A DNA stretch of 64,000 nucleotides from CALFUK01 sp964450495 (GTDB lineage Bacteria > Bacteroidota > Bacteroidia > Chitinophagales > Saprospiraceae): the NCBI GenBank assembly GCA_964450495.1, contig CAYVFU010000002.1, forward strand, positions 1 to 64,000, written 5' to 3'. Position 1 is the stretch's first letter. Every line of letters starts with the position of its first letter. A program made the translations under genes and the position numbers. The notes beneath the pieces are model-generated. The model was given only the letters and a program-made list of their open reading frames with translations, had not been told where the DNA came from and made no database searches. Shown piece after piece: positions 46,766-55,273 of this stretch.

Positions 46766-49225
46766 TTATCTAAGTGCAGATACCGTTTTGCCATCACTTG
46801 ATTTCCAATAAGGTATCCAAGCCAGAAAGACATAATTAAGGGACACATCTGAGCGCCGAGGCTTTATTTCTCTGACTTCAACATCAGAGGCAATTTCGTC
46901 CCACTCCTCACTGATGCGATCTAGTTTTTCTTTCAGCTCTATTTCTAAAGACTGAAAATCTTCGTGCAATTCTTCCAGATCTTCCATACTTTCTTCTACC
47001 TTTTGGTTCGCTTTTTGGCGCATTCTTCTTTTTGACAATGTAGAACTCAATGACCGAGAGCGTCTCCTTGAAAATACAGATATTAAGGTTTCGGCCATCC
47101 CAACAAATTCTTCTGTTCGTCTTCCTGATCTGTCTGATTTTGCCTCTTCAAGATCTTGCTCTTCCTTGCGAATCTTCTCTTCTACCCTTCTGAATTTGGC
47201 TTCATATTTATCCTTTAAATCATCGACATCAGCATCGCGTTCTTCTTTCGCCTCTTGCTGGACGCGCATCCGAAATGATTCAGCTGATTCATTTTCTTGT
47301 TGGTATAAATCAAATTTGTCGTGCTCTAGAATATTATACAATTGATTGTGATACAGCCAGTCTGAAAATTCCTTTTCAATTTTTGTGATTTCTTTTTTAG
47401 AATTTGCAGTATCTGGTACTTCCATGTAGGAGATACTCAAGGTATCCGGATGATCTGGTTCATCCAACAATGTAAAATCCCTACCTGCCAATGGCAATGC
47501 AGCATCCCAGTCAATCCTTCCCATAGAATCAGGTGCATTCGTCAGATAAGACAGTGTTTTGACATGATCCACATCTCTTTTTTGATCATAAAAACGGACA
47601 TCACCTGCACAAATCATGTTTGGCTCATAGACTAAGGATAACTCATCAGCAGTTTGTAATTCTCTTTTTGCTTCAGAAGATGATTTCCAAACAGCAAAAA
47701 ACTTTTGAATAACGCCCGGATCAATAGAAGGTCGTACTGACTGATTGATGTCAACAGGAGTTATCGCCGCTTGCGAAGGAGAAGCGCTGACCGCTTGGAA
47801 GGTTCGATTTTCCTTTCTATCAGTCATAAGCTGTTTCACTTGCGGCCGAGTTAATGGACCTCGCAGGTAAGACATTGCCCAACGCGTATGGTAAATCACT
47901 GGTGCATCACCATGGACATTATGCATCAAAAATACTCTTGAGCCTAAAGCTGGAATAATAGAGTCAAAGTCTAATGTCTGACCTCCAGCTTCTGCAATTG
48001 CACCTTCCAGTCCTTCTAGCACCCTCATCTTATCTCGCTCTGTTTGGAGTTTACCTATGAACCATGTCCCAGCATTGGATAATCCTTTGTAATCTATGTC
48101 TACTGGATTTTGAGTTACCAATACTGAACCGACACCATATGCTCGTGCTTGTTTAAGCAATGTCAATAAAGGTTTCTTTGAAGGTGGATTTGCTGTGGGC
48201 GGGAAATAACCAAATATCTCATCAAAATACAACAGGCTTCTCAAACTGGTTGTTCCTGATTGTCGTCGCATCCAACTGATCAAGCTATTGAGTAACAGCG
48301 TAACAAAGAACATTCGTTCTGATTCTGATAGATGAGCTATATAAAATATACTATGTCGTGGTTTGCCTTCTGATGTAAAATAAATTTTTTCAATATCAAG
48401 CGGTTCTCCTTGTAACCAATATTGAAATTGTGGTGAAGCAACGAGTGTGTTGAAATCCATTGCCAGATTGAATCTATCTTTTTCAGGATAAAAAGTATCC
48501 ATATCAAAGACACCCAATTTACTCATTGGCGGATTTTGAATGCCGAGTATCAACTTGGCGAGATCTATATCTTCCCCATCTCTCCAATAATGCTCAAATA
48601 AGTTGGCTAACAAAATTCCTTCCCTGCTTCTAACAGGGTCTTCTTTACTTCCTACCATGCCAAGTAAAGCAGCAACTGTTCCTTGAATTCGCTCCCGCAA
48701 CATTTCTGAGTCTGAGTCAAAATCAACTTTAGGCGCGGCAAAGGATCCAAGAATATTGATCGGCACCCCAGAATCAGATCCGGGTGTATAAATGGTATAT
48801 TCTACAGATTGCTTTAAAAGACGCATTCGATCTGTCCCTTGCCCCCATTGACCAAGTCCATTTTTCCACAACTCAGACATAGCCTGAGCATATTCATCTA
48901 CAGTTTTTCCTTTTCTACTTGCATCATCCGCATTTATCCAAGGCTTAAAATCTTCAGGATTTAACTGTTCAAATTGCAACATGAGGTTTGTCATATCGCC
49001 TTTCGGATCAATGATGATAGCTGGCACTTTATCAATCGCTGCTTCTTCAAGTAATCCTATGCATAAGCCTGTTTTACCGCTTCCTGTCATTCCCACACAC
49101 ACTGCATGTGTTGTCAAATCACGTGCATCATAATTTATAGCTTCGTCAGTGACCGACTTTGATTGTAGGTCATAGGCAGCACCTAGATAGAATGAACCTA
49201 ATTTTTCTGGAGGCAATTGCATCAT
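46766..49225 (-). CDS. HerA/VirD4-like ATPase with C-terminal coiled coil
   Basis: 819 residues (a second ATG at codon 2 is equally possible). Walker A is GMTGSGKT at 45-52, followed by IIIDPKGDMTNLML. Walker B-like LLYFDEIFGYFP is near residue 330. An arginine-finger-like LTLLKQARAYGVG and VLVTQNPVD follow. This is the hexameric DNA-motor family (HerA, FtsK, VirD4). Residues about 620-780 are charged coiled coil. No nuclease neighbour such as NurA is present, so a repair-complex role is not shown. Its role could be DNA transport, repair or defence; unassigned. Confidence 0.75.
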   Translation of the reverse strand: MMQLPPEKLGSFYLGAAYDLQSKSVTDEAINYDARDLTTHAVCVGMTGSGKTGLCIGLLEEAAIDKVPAIIIDPKGDMTNLMLQFEQLNPEDFKPWINADDASRKGKTVDEYAQAMSELWKNGLGQWGQGTDRMRLLKQSVEYTIYTPGSDSGVPINILGSFAAPKVDFDSDSEMLRERIQGTVAALLGMVGSKEDPVRSREGILLANLFEHYWRDGEDIDLAKLILGIQNPPMSKLGVFDMDTFYPEKDRFNLAMDFNTLVASPQFQYWLQGEPLDIEKIYFTSEGKPRHSIFYIAHLSESERMFFVTLLLNSLISWMRRQSGTTSLRSLLYFDEIFGYFPPTANPPSKKPLLTLLKQARAYGVGSVLVTQNPVDIDYKGLSNAGTWFIGKLQTERDKMRVLEGLEGAIAEAGGQTLDFDSIIPALGSRVFLMHNVHGDAPVIYHTRWAMSYLRGPLTRPQVKQLMTDRKENRTFQAVSASPSQAAITPVDINQSVRPSIDPGVIQKFFAVWKSSSEAKRELQTADELSLVYEPNMICAGDVRFYDQKRDVDHVKTLSYLTNAPDSMGRIDWDAALPLAGRDFTLLDEPDHPDTLSISYMEVPDTANSKKEITKIEKEFSDWLYHNQLYNILEHDKFDLYQQENESAESFRMRVQQEAKEERDADVDDLKDKYEAKFRRVEEKIRKEEQDLEEAKSDRSGRRTEEFVGMAETLISVFSRRRSRSLSSTLSKRRMRQKANQKVEESMEDLEELHEDFQSLEIELKEKLDRISEEWDEIASDVEVREIKPRRSDVSLNYVFLAWIPYWKSSDGKTVSALR

Positions 49226-49243
49226 GTCATATTAATTATAATA

Positions 49244-49280
49244 CAAATATAAACATGCCGTTGATTACTCCCTTAATCAA
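49244..49280 (-). promoter_or_regulatory. Promoter and operator-like palindrome upstream of the HerA-like ATPase
   Basis: TATATTTG (49244-49251) matches TAnnTTTG exactly; the ATG at 49225 is close, so the leader is short. A 7-bp inverted repeat, TTGATTA-6-TAATCAA (49261-49280), sits where the -33 region should be. A repressor bound there would block the promoter. Confidence 0.45.
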
Positions 49281-49396
49281 GGCACTTTTCTCACATCCAC
49301 ATCTTTTCTTAACAGTGTAGACATTTTGTAACCAATAGTAGCTAAGGTGTGGAAATCTGATCTGTGGCTTGACTTTTTAAGTATCGTCTTAAGGGT

Positions 49397-49588
49397 ATAC
49401 AGTTTAAGGGTGCTATAAAAAGCGAAAAANNNNNNNNNNNNNNNNNNNNNNNNNNNNNNNNNNNNNNNNNNNNNNNNNNNNNNNNNNNNNNNNNNNNNNN
49501 NNNNNNNNNNNNNNNNNNNNNNNNNNNNNATACAGTTTAAGGGTGCTATAAAAAGCGAAAAAGTAAGGTCATCAAAAAGTTGATGACC
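49397..49588 (+). ncRNA. Third, diverged copy of the small-RNA-like element, split by an assembly gap
   Basis: TATACAGTTTAAGGGTGCT followed by an A-rich stretch and a hairpin with T-run (GGTCATCA at 49567-49574 / TGATGACC at 49581-49588, then GCTTTTT). The core matches copies A and B near 28.3 and 28.7 kb; the hairpin sequence differs but the layout is the same. The core appears on both sides of the 100-N gap. No -7 element as good as in copy B is seen. Confidence 0.35.
49430..49529. other. Assembly gap (100 N) in noncoding DNA
   Basis: Exactly 100 N. The 33 bp ending at 49429 are repeated exactly from 49530. Either contigs overlap by 33 bp and the gap is empty, or the element is tandemly repeated here. 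Confidence 0.9.
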
Positions 49589-49640
49589 GCTTTTTAAAAC
49601 TCTAAAGACACAACAGAAGAAAAAATACTAAGGATATTAG

Positions 49641-49675
49641 GAGGCGATAGTTTGAGAATTATCGCCTCTTTTTTT
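49641..49675 (+). terminator. Strong rho-independent terminator with no coding gene upstream
   Basis: Perfect 9-bp stem GAGGCGATA / TATCGCCTC, loop of 10, followed by seven T. The only possible transcript entering it on the plus strand starts in the small-RNA-like element. That supports transcription of this noncoding stretch. Confidence 0.8.
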
Positions 49676-49795
49676 GTCAAACTCATAGGACTTTTAGCAT
49701 TACAAATTGAATCCATCGATGCTATATATTGTTAAATGTTTGAAATACATTTATGTATCTGTGGCATTTTGCTTGTCAAATACTATTTTAAAAAT

Positions 49796-49960
49796 ATGAA
49801 ACTATTTTACACCACAACTCTATTGATCTTTCTATCTATTTTTGTCTTCTCCTCTTTTTAAGGGCAGAATAACCATTTGAATTTACTCTATAGCAAATCT
49901 TCTAATAATCGGACTTATACCTTTCGCCAATTTGAGAGTTACAACGTAACATTAAACAGT
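49796..49960 (+). pseudogene. Broken 5' end of a secreted-protein gene
   Basis: The ATG at 49796 begins a typical signal peptide (MKLFYTTTLLIFLSIFVFSS-F), then a TAA at 49859-49861. The same frame goes on with GQNNHLNLLYSKSSNN, as expected after signal cleavage in SFxGQNN. The frame then runs into the convergent DUF4197 gene. This looks like a nonsense mutation plus 3' loss. A sequencing error at the TAA would still leave only a short product. I cannot name the original protein. Confidence 0.45.
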
Positions 49961-49961
49961 A

Positions 49962-50660
49962 TTAATCCTGCTCTGCAAAAACCCTTTGCAACAAAGATGT
50001 CGTACGTTGGGATACATCAGATCGAATACCTTCTTCTTTTTTCGCTACTAAAGAAAATAGTCCATCCATTGCCTTTGTCGTCACATGATCAGATAAGTCT
50101 GGATTTAATTTTGTGATGAATGGGATCTTGTTGTACGCATTCACTGCGTCTGCCCAGTAGTCAAGTGCTCCAAATTTATTTAATGAGTTGACAATGATAG
50201 GGTCAAATTCTGCTCGCAAGGCTTGATTGGTATTTCTTTCCAAATAATTGGTAGCTGCATTCTTTTCACCTTTAAGGATATTGAGCGCATCCTGAAAGGT
50301 TATTTTTTTAATCGCATCCAAGAATATTGGTCCTGCGCTTTTGGCGGCATCTTCTGCAGCTCTATTGACTCGCTTCACGATTTCCTCTTCTACATTGCTA
50401 AATCCTGGAACTATTTTCAATTTGTCAGTAACTTTCTGCACATCCTCTGGCATCAATATCTGATAGATTGATTTATAATAACCATCTTCTTCTGAAAGGA
50501 AATCGACAGCTTCTTCCACACCAAAATTTAATGCTTCTTTTAATCCTCTCCCTGTTTCTTCTGCTGTCAATCCGAGACCTGTGTCTAGGACACGTTGTAA
50601 ATCTGCTGGATCGCAGGAGATCATTAAAATGGGAAATAAGAGTAATACTATTCTGTTCAT
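49962..50660 (-). CDS. DUF4197-family lipoprotein
   Basis: 232 residues. Lipoprotein signal ending ILMISCDPA. The DUF4197 pattern is clear: GRGLKEALNFGVEEAV, VKRVNRAAEDAAKSAGPIF, ITFQDALNILKGEKNAATNYL, and a late TKAMDGLFSLVAKKEEGIR. The family is widespread and has no known biochemical role; it sits in the envelope. The ATG at 50660 follows 136 bp of spacer after folB's stop. Confidence 0.87.
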   Translation of the reverse strand: MNRIVLLLFPILMISCDPADLQRVLDTGLGLTAEETGRGLKEALNFGVEEAVDFLSEEDGYYKSIYQILMPEDVQKVTDKLKIVPGFSNVEEEIVKRVNRAAEDAAKSAGPIFLDAIKKITFQDALNILKGEKNAATNYLERNTNQALRAEFDPIIVNSLNKFGALDYWADAVNAYNKIPFITKLNPDLSDHVTTKAMDGLFSLVAKKEEGIRSDVSQRTTSLLQRVFAEQD

Positions 50661-50796
50661 ACTTTTGTTTTGTTTATAACTGATTATTTGATCGCAAGAC
50701 TATTAATGGAATCATAAATATTTATAATCAATTATTAAGACTTTCAGTTCTGGTCTTCGGTAACAACTTTAATCGAGTTTCTAACTCGTCAAGACA

Positions 50797-51162
50797 TTAT
50801 ACTTGTTCTGATCGAGATTGTGTGAGCACGACAGCAGCTTTTTCTACTGGACCATCAATAGGAGGGTTTAGCTTTTCAATTCTTAATTCTATACGGATTG
50901 CGTCAGCAAATTGCTCGAAGATGTCATTCTTGATGAGGACAGCAATTGTCTCCAATAGTTTATAAGATTCGTTCATTCTAGTCTTACAAATACTGTATAG
51001 TTCCTCGTAATTTAACGTGCCGGAAAGTCTGTCTTCTGATGATTCATAGTCAGGCACATCTACGCTGATATCCAATCTAAATTCATTTCCTTTTTGTCTT
51101 TCTTCTTCATAAAATCCATGGTAGGCAAAAAATGTCATTCCTTCTAGCACAATTTTGGTCAT
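50797..51162 (-). CDS. folB: Dihydroneopterin aldolase
   Basis: 121 residues. Cleaves 7,8-dihydroneopterin to 6-hydroxymethyl-dihydropterin in folate synthesis. The family signature is LEGMTFFAYHGFYEEERQKG near the N-terminus (active-site Tyr and Glu). LNYEELYSICKTRM and the late IRIELRIEKLNPP with a Lys in the expected place agree. It is divergent from the OmpA fusion gene, 130 bp between starts. Confidence 0.94.
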   Translation of the reverse strand: MTKIVLEGMTFFAYHGFYEEERQKGNEFRLDISVDVPDYESSEDRLSGTLNYEELYSICKTRMNESYKLLETIAVLIKNDIFEQFADAIRIELRIEKLNPPIDGPVEKAAVVLTQSRSEQV

Positions 51163-51257
51163 TGGAATTGTATTTGTAGTATTATTAGCTTGAATAAAAG
51201 CTGGTAAAAATTGCGGTTAATAATTCCTTAAATATGGTTGTTTAGCAACAAAATACC

Positions 51258-51266
51258 TACCTTTTG
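51258..51266 (+). promoter_or_regulatory. Possible promoter of the OmpA lectin-like gene
   Basis: TACCTTTTG, one T longer than TAnnTTTG, with TTG about 17-18 nt upstream; 26 nt before the ATG at 51293. A weak call. Confidence 0.3.
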
Positions 51267-51292
51267 CATTAAAATATTACTTAGCGGTTCGA

Positions 51293-52582
51293 ATGAGATT
51301 CACAATTATAATTTTGATTCTTTTTTTAAGTGTGTTTGGACAAGCACAAGAGACCATCTATTTAAACAATCCATCTTTTGAAGATACACCTAGAATGGGT
51401 GGTCGCGAGTACAACAGAGCCATTCAAAAATGGTTCGACTGTGGAGAAATTCACTTCAAAGGAGAAACGCCTCCGGATATACACCCAACTCATAACAGCG
51501 CATGGGGCGTAAGCAAATATGCCATGGATGGAGATACATACCTAGGGCTTGTCGTGAGAGACAATGATTCTTGGGAAGCTGTATCTCAGCATTTATCTAG
51601 TCCCTTGAAAGCTGGTCAATGTTATGCTTTTTCTATTCTTTTGTCAACTTCAAAAAGTTATGTTAGTGCGACTCGTACTACTGGTGCCGTAGACAATTAC
51701 GACGAACCATCTGTATTAAGAATTTGGGGCAGTAACCGCTATTGTGGCTATGCGTACCCATCAGCACTGTTAGCAACATCTGAGACAATCGTGAATGATG
51801 AATGGAGACAATTCAATTTTAAAATAGAACCTGCTTCAGACTTTGATTACATCATTCTTGAAGCCTTTTACAAAACGCCAACATTGATTCCTTATAATGG
51901 TCACATACTCTTAGACGGAGCATCGGATTTTGTACCGATCCCTTGCGATACAGAAATCGAAAATGAGCCAATGTTGGTATCCAATTCTTTAGAAGAAGAA
52001 GATATAGTTGAAGAAGTAGTGATACCTGTTGAACAAACCAAACCAAAGAAAGCTGATTTCAAATCCCCAGCTGCAGATATTGGGATTGCTGAAACACCTA
52101 GAGCAGTAGCTCCTCAAGCAGAGCCAAAACCAAAACCTGCTGAGACCAATAAACCAAAACAAACTCCAGTAACAATACCCAAAGAAAAAACGCTCGGAGG
52201 TGTAAAGAGAGATAAAATAAGAGAAGGACAAACAGTCTTAATTGATAAATTGTATTTTGAACCAGATAGCTTCTCAATCATCAGAAATTCATATCCAATC
52301 TTAAATGAGATTTACTATTTCTTAAAAGACAATGAAGATATAGCAGTAGAAATCCAAGGCCATACCAATGGCAACAGAGGCATCACACATGAATATTGTG
52401 ATAATTTATCCACAAAAAGAGCGAAAGAAGTTGCCTCATATCTAGCTAAAAAAGGCATTGAAGTTGACCGACTCAAATACAAGGGATATGGGAAGCGCAA
52501 ACCCATCGCCTCTAATCGCACCAAGGAAGGTAAGGCTCGAAATCAGCGAGTAGAGATTAAGATTCTGAGTATTAAGAATTGA
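51293..52582 (+). CDS. Secreted protein with N-terminal carbohydrate-binding-like domain and C-terminal OmpA domain
   Basis: 429 residues: signal peptide (1-19, FGQAQ), then a ~200-residue beta domain (IYLNNPSFEDTPRMGG, WEAVSQHLSSPLKAGQCYAFSI) like the carbohydrate-binding/DUF642-type folds often fused to OmpA in Bacteroidota. A Pro/Lys-rich linker follows (about 255-300), then an OmpA domain (VEIQGHTNGNRG, NLSTKRAKEVASYL, KGYGKRKPIA, RNQRVEIKI). Expected to bridge peptidoglycan and a glycan or surface. In the HTNGNRG loop the family's Asp is Asn, which may weaken wall binding. Confidence 0.85.
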   Translation: MRFTIIILILFLSVFGQAQETIYLNNPSFEDTPRMGGREYNRAIQKWFDCGEIHFKGETPPDIHPTHNSAWGVSKYAMDGDTYLGLVVRDNDSWEAVSQHLSSPLKAGQCYAFSILLSTSKSYVSATRTTGAVDNYDEPSVLRIWGSNRYCGYAYPSALLATSETIVNDEWRQFNFKIEPASDFDYIILEAFYKTPTLIPYNGHILLDGASDFVPIPCDTEIENEPMLVSNSLEEEDIVEEVVIPVEQTKPKKADFKSPAADIGIAETPRAVAPQAEPKPKPAETNKPKQTPVTIPKEKTLGGVKRDKIREGQTVLIDKLYFEPDSFSIIRNSYPILNEIYYFLKDNEDIAVEIQGHTNGNRGITHEYCDNLSTKRAKEVASYLAKKGIEVDRLKYKGYGKRKPIASNRTKEGKARNQRVEIKILSIKN

Positions 52583-52697
52583 GTTTTAAACATTAAGAAA
52601 CTACGATTATTGCTCTGAACGTTTTAACCAAGCGATCAATAAGAACATTAAGATTTGCCTCTCTAGGCATCTCGCTCAATCAAAACAACTTTAGCCT

Positions 52698-53963
52698 TTA
52701 ATCCTTAAACTCCAATTCGAATCCTAGCTTCCTCAGGTCGTCCCAATACCCACCATAGGATTTACTCACAACTTTTGGTTTCAAAATAGATAAGCCTTGC
52801 AATAAACCTATTGGTGCAAACGCCATTGCCATACGATGATCCTTATATGTCTCTATGTTTACTATTGCATCAGCAGTTATGGAACCATTAATGGCATAAT
52901 ACTCATCGTCAGAACGAGGGCTGAATTTAGCTGGCAACTTTGACAAATAGACTTGGAATTTTCCCAATTCATTCTGCAAAGCAGCTATTCGATCAGTTTC
53001 TTTAATTTTTAATGTCTTCAGACCTGTAAAAATGGAATAAATGCCTGTTCCTGCTGCCATTACGGCTACCGTCTGTGCTAAATCCGGTTGCTTTATGAAA
53101 TCGTATTCATATAAATCTTTACGAAGCGAATCGTCTTTTGTTAATCGCCAAATACCATTCTCATAGCTAGCCGATACACCAAAAGGTTTGGCAATATCAG
53201 CAATAGCACTATCCCCTTGAAGACTAGTTTTGAATAAACCTTCCAAGGAGATGTCAGCCTCTTTTGCCAATGCAGCGATAGAAAAATAGTAGGATGCTGC
53301 TGACCAATCCGACTCCACAACAAAGGGCTTACCTTCATACGCCTGGTGTTGTACATCAATGGTCATATCGCCTTTCCATTCGTGCTTCACACCAAACTCC
53401 TCCATAATGCGCAAGGTCATTTCCAAATATGGTCTTGATACTAAAGCATCTTGGATATGCAAGCAAAGTCCATTAGGCAAGACAGGAGCAACCATCAATA
53501 AAGCTGATAAATATTGACTACTCACACTCCCGGAAATCTTCACATCTCTGTTGTATTGATCAGGATCTATTTCTCCTATTTTCAAAGGAGGATACCCTTC
53601 ATTTTCCATGTACTCTATGGAGACCCCTAATGTTCGAAGCGCATCAACTAAAGGTCCAATCGGTCGCTCTTTCATCCGCTGACTTCCAGTCAATACCTGC
53701 TCACCTTTTTGCAATGCCAAATAAGCTGTCATAAATCGATAACACGTACCTGCATGGCCAGAATCATACACATGACCATCTTGTTGCCGAAGTAAATTGG
53801 TCATGATTTCAGTATCATCACTTGCTCCCAGATTATCGATAGAGAAATTATCTCCTGACAATGCTCGTATGATCAAGACTCTATTGCTGATGCTTTTTGA
53901 CCCTTCTAATTTGATGCTTCCTTTGGTGATACCAGTAGGATGTTTGACTAAGACAGATTCCAT
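52698..53963 (-). CDS. aroA: 3-phosphoshikimate 1-carboxyvinyltransferase (EPSP synthase)
   Basis: 421 residues. Sixth shikimate-pathway step. Signatures: LEGSKSISNRVLIIRAL (phosphoenolpyruvate/shikimate-3-phosphate site), GHAGTCYRFMTAYLA, DWSAASYYFSIAALA (catalytic Asp), KETDRIAALQNEL and KDHRMAMAFAP. The glycine-type PEP motif of plant and enteric enzymes (LGNAGT) reads SGHAGT here. Its start directly abuts the phoH stop on the same strand, so phoH-aroA is an operon. Confidence 0.96.
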   Translation of the reverse strand: MESVLVKHPTGITKGSIKLEGSKSISNRVLIIRALSGDNFSIDNLGASDDTEIMTNLLRQQDGHVYDSGHAGTCYRFMTAYLALQKGEQVLTGSQRMKERPIGPLVDALRTLGVSIEYMENEGYPPLKIGEIDPDQYNRDVKISGSVSSQYLSALLMVAPVLPNGLCLHIQDALVSRPYLEMTLRIMEEFGVKHEWKGDMTIDVQHQAYEGKPFVVESDWSAASYYFSIAALAKEADISLEGLFKTSLQGDSAIADIAKPFGVSASYENGIWRLTKDDSLRKDLYEYDFIKQPDLAQTVAVMAAGTGIYSIFTGLKTLKIKETDRIAALQNELGKFQVYLSKLPAKFSPRSDDEYYAINGSITADAIVNIETYKDHRMAMAFAPIGLLQGLSILKPKVVSKSYGGYWDDLRKLGFELEFKD

Positions 53964-55001
53964 TTATTCTTCTTCGATTTTGTCTAACTGCTCAACGGCT
54001 TCTTGTTTTGCTTTATATGCATTTTCTTTCTCTTCTTTTGCTTTCTTCCACTCGTTCGAATGGCGTTCGTAGGCGATGATGATGTCTTTCACCAATCTGT
54101 GTCTGACCACATCGTTGGCATCAAGAAACAGAGTACCGATGCCAGGAATTGGCTTTAAGATATCTATTGCCGTATGCAGACCTGAACGTTGTCTAGTAGG
54201 TAAATCTATCTGGCTCAGATCTCCTGTAATGATGCATTTGGCGGATGGACCAAGCCTTGTTAAAAACATCTTTATTTGCGAACTGGTCGTATTTTGAGCC
54301 TCATCCAAAATAATGAAAGCTTGATCAAGTGTACGACCTCTCATGTATGCTAAAGGAGCCACCTCAATAACACGTGTACTCATGAAGTGCTCTAATTTCT
54401 CCGCTGGCAACATATCTTCTAAGGCATCATATAGTGGCCGCAAGTAAGGATCTATTTTTTCTTTTAAATCGCCCGGTAAAAAACCTAAACTTTCACCAGC
54501 TTCAACAGCAGGTCTAGTGAGGATAATTTTTTTGACCAATCGATTTTTTAATGCACGCACCGCAAGGGCAACTGCTGTATATGTCTTACCTGTACCAGCA
54601 GGACCTATGGCAAAAACAACATCGTTGTGTTCTGACAAATCTATGAGACGCTTTTGGTTCTTTGTGCGCGCTTTGATAGGCTTACCGTTTCTGCCATGGA
54701 GGATGGTAGTCCCAATGTGCCCATTACCCGATTCATCCAAAAATGGGTTGGTACCATTGATGATGTCAGCCATTACGTCTTTATTCAACTCTTGTTTTTG
54801 CTTGACAAGTCTGACCATAGTCTCTAATTTGGCCTTTACTTTCTGTGTTTCTTTCTTCTCGCCTGACAAGCGTATAGTGCTTCCTCGTGATGTAATTGAT
54901 ACATCTGGAAAAGCTTCTTTTAGAATATTGAGTTTAGAATTGCGTTGTCCGTAGAGATCAATTGGATCTATGCCTGTAATACTAAGATTGATTTCGCTCA
55001 A
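53964..55001 (-). CDS. phoH: PhoH/YbeZ-family ATPase
   Basis: 345 residues: an N-terminal KH-like segment (about 25-75), then the PhoH RNA-helicase-like ATPase with Walker A AIGPAGTGKTYTAVALAV (about 130-147), ILTRPAVEAGESLGFLPGDL and IILDEAQNTTSSQIKMFLTRLG (Walker B with DEAQ). Known members associate with ribosome/rRNA maturation factors such as YbeY. The C-terminal tail is charged and coiled (KAKEEKENAYKAKQEAVEQL). First gene of the phoH-aroA operon. Confidence 0.95.
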   Translation of the reverse strand: MSEINLSITGIDPIDLYGQRNSKLNILKEAFPDVSITSRGSTIRLSGEKKETQKVKAKLETMVRLVKQKQELNKDVMADIINGTNPFLDESGNGHIGTTILHGRNGKPIKARTKNQKRLIDLSEHNDVVFAIGPAGTGKTYTAVALAVRALKNRLVKKIILTRPAVEAGESLGFLPGDLKEKIDPYLRPLYDALEDMLPAEKLEHFMSTRVIEVAPLAYMRGRTLDQAFIILDEAQNTTSSQIKMFLTRLGPSAKCIITGDLSQIDLPTRQRSGLHTAIDILKPIPGIGTLFLDANDVVRHRLVKDIIIAYERHSNEWKKAKEEKENAYKAKQEAVEQLDKIEEE

Positions 55002-55050
55002 TAGTTAACATCGTTTTTATTGTGAAAAAATAGCGACCACAGTGAATGGA

Positions 55051-55058
55051 CAAATATA
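55051..55058 (-). promoter_or_regulatory. -7 element TATATTTG for phoH-aroA
   Basis: Exact TAnnTTTG match on the minus strand, 49 nt upstream of the phoH ATG at 55001. No clear -33 element was seen. Confidence 0.5.
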
Positions 55059-55273
55059 AATGAAAAAGCCTAAAGAGTGGTTCCAATAAATGAGTGATCC
55101 TTAACAAGATGTAGTACGGACATCACGTTTAAAGACTGTAACTGGCACCAATGTTACCAATCAAAATTCAATTAATTGTGTTGTGATGGGATTCATTATC
55201 GACTAGTTATTATATTTGACAAATATTTATAATACATAATCAATTGATTCTCTAAGAAAATTGTGTCCCACTA

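Noticed and set aside
46766..49225. A HerA-NurA defence or repair pair
   Set aside because: The ATPase fits the HerA/VirD4 family, but no NurA, Sir2 or other partner gene lies on either side, so a named system cannot be claimed.
49877..50116. A 79-codon plus-strand frame starting TTG
   Set aside because: Its first part is the continuation of the broken secreted-protein frame from 49796. The rest is antisense to the DUF4197 gene.
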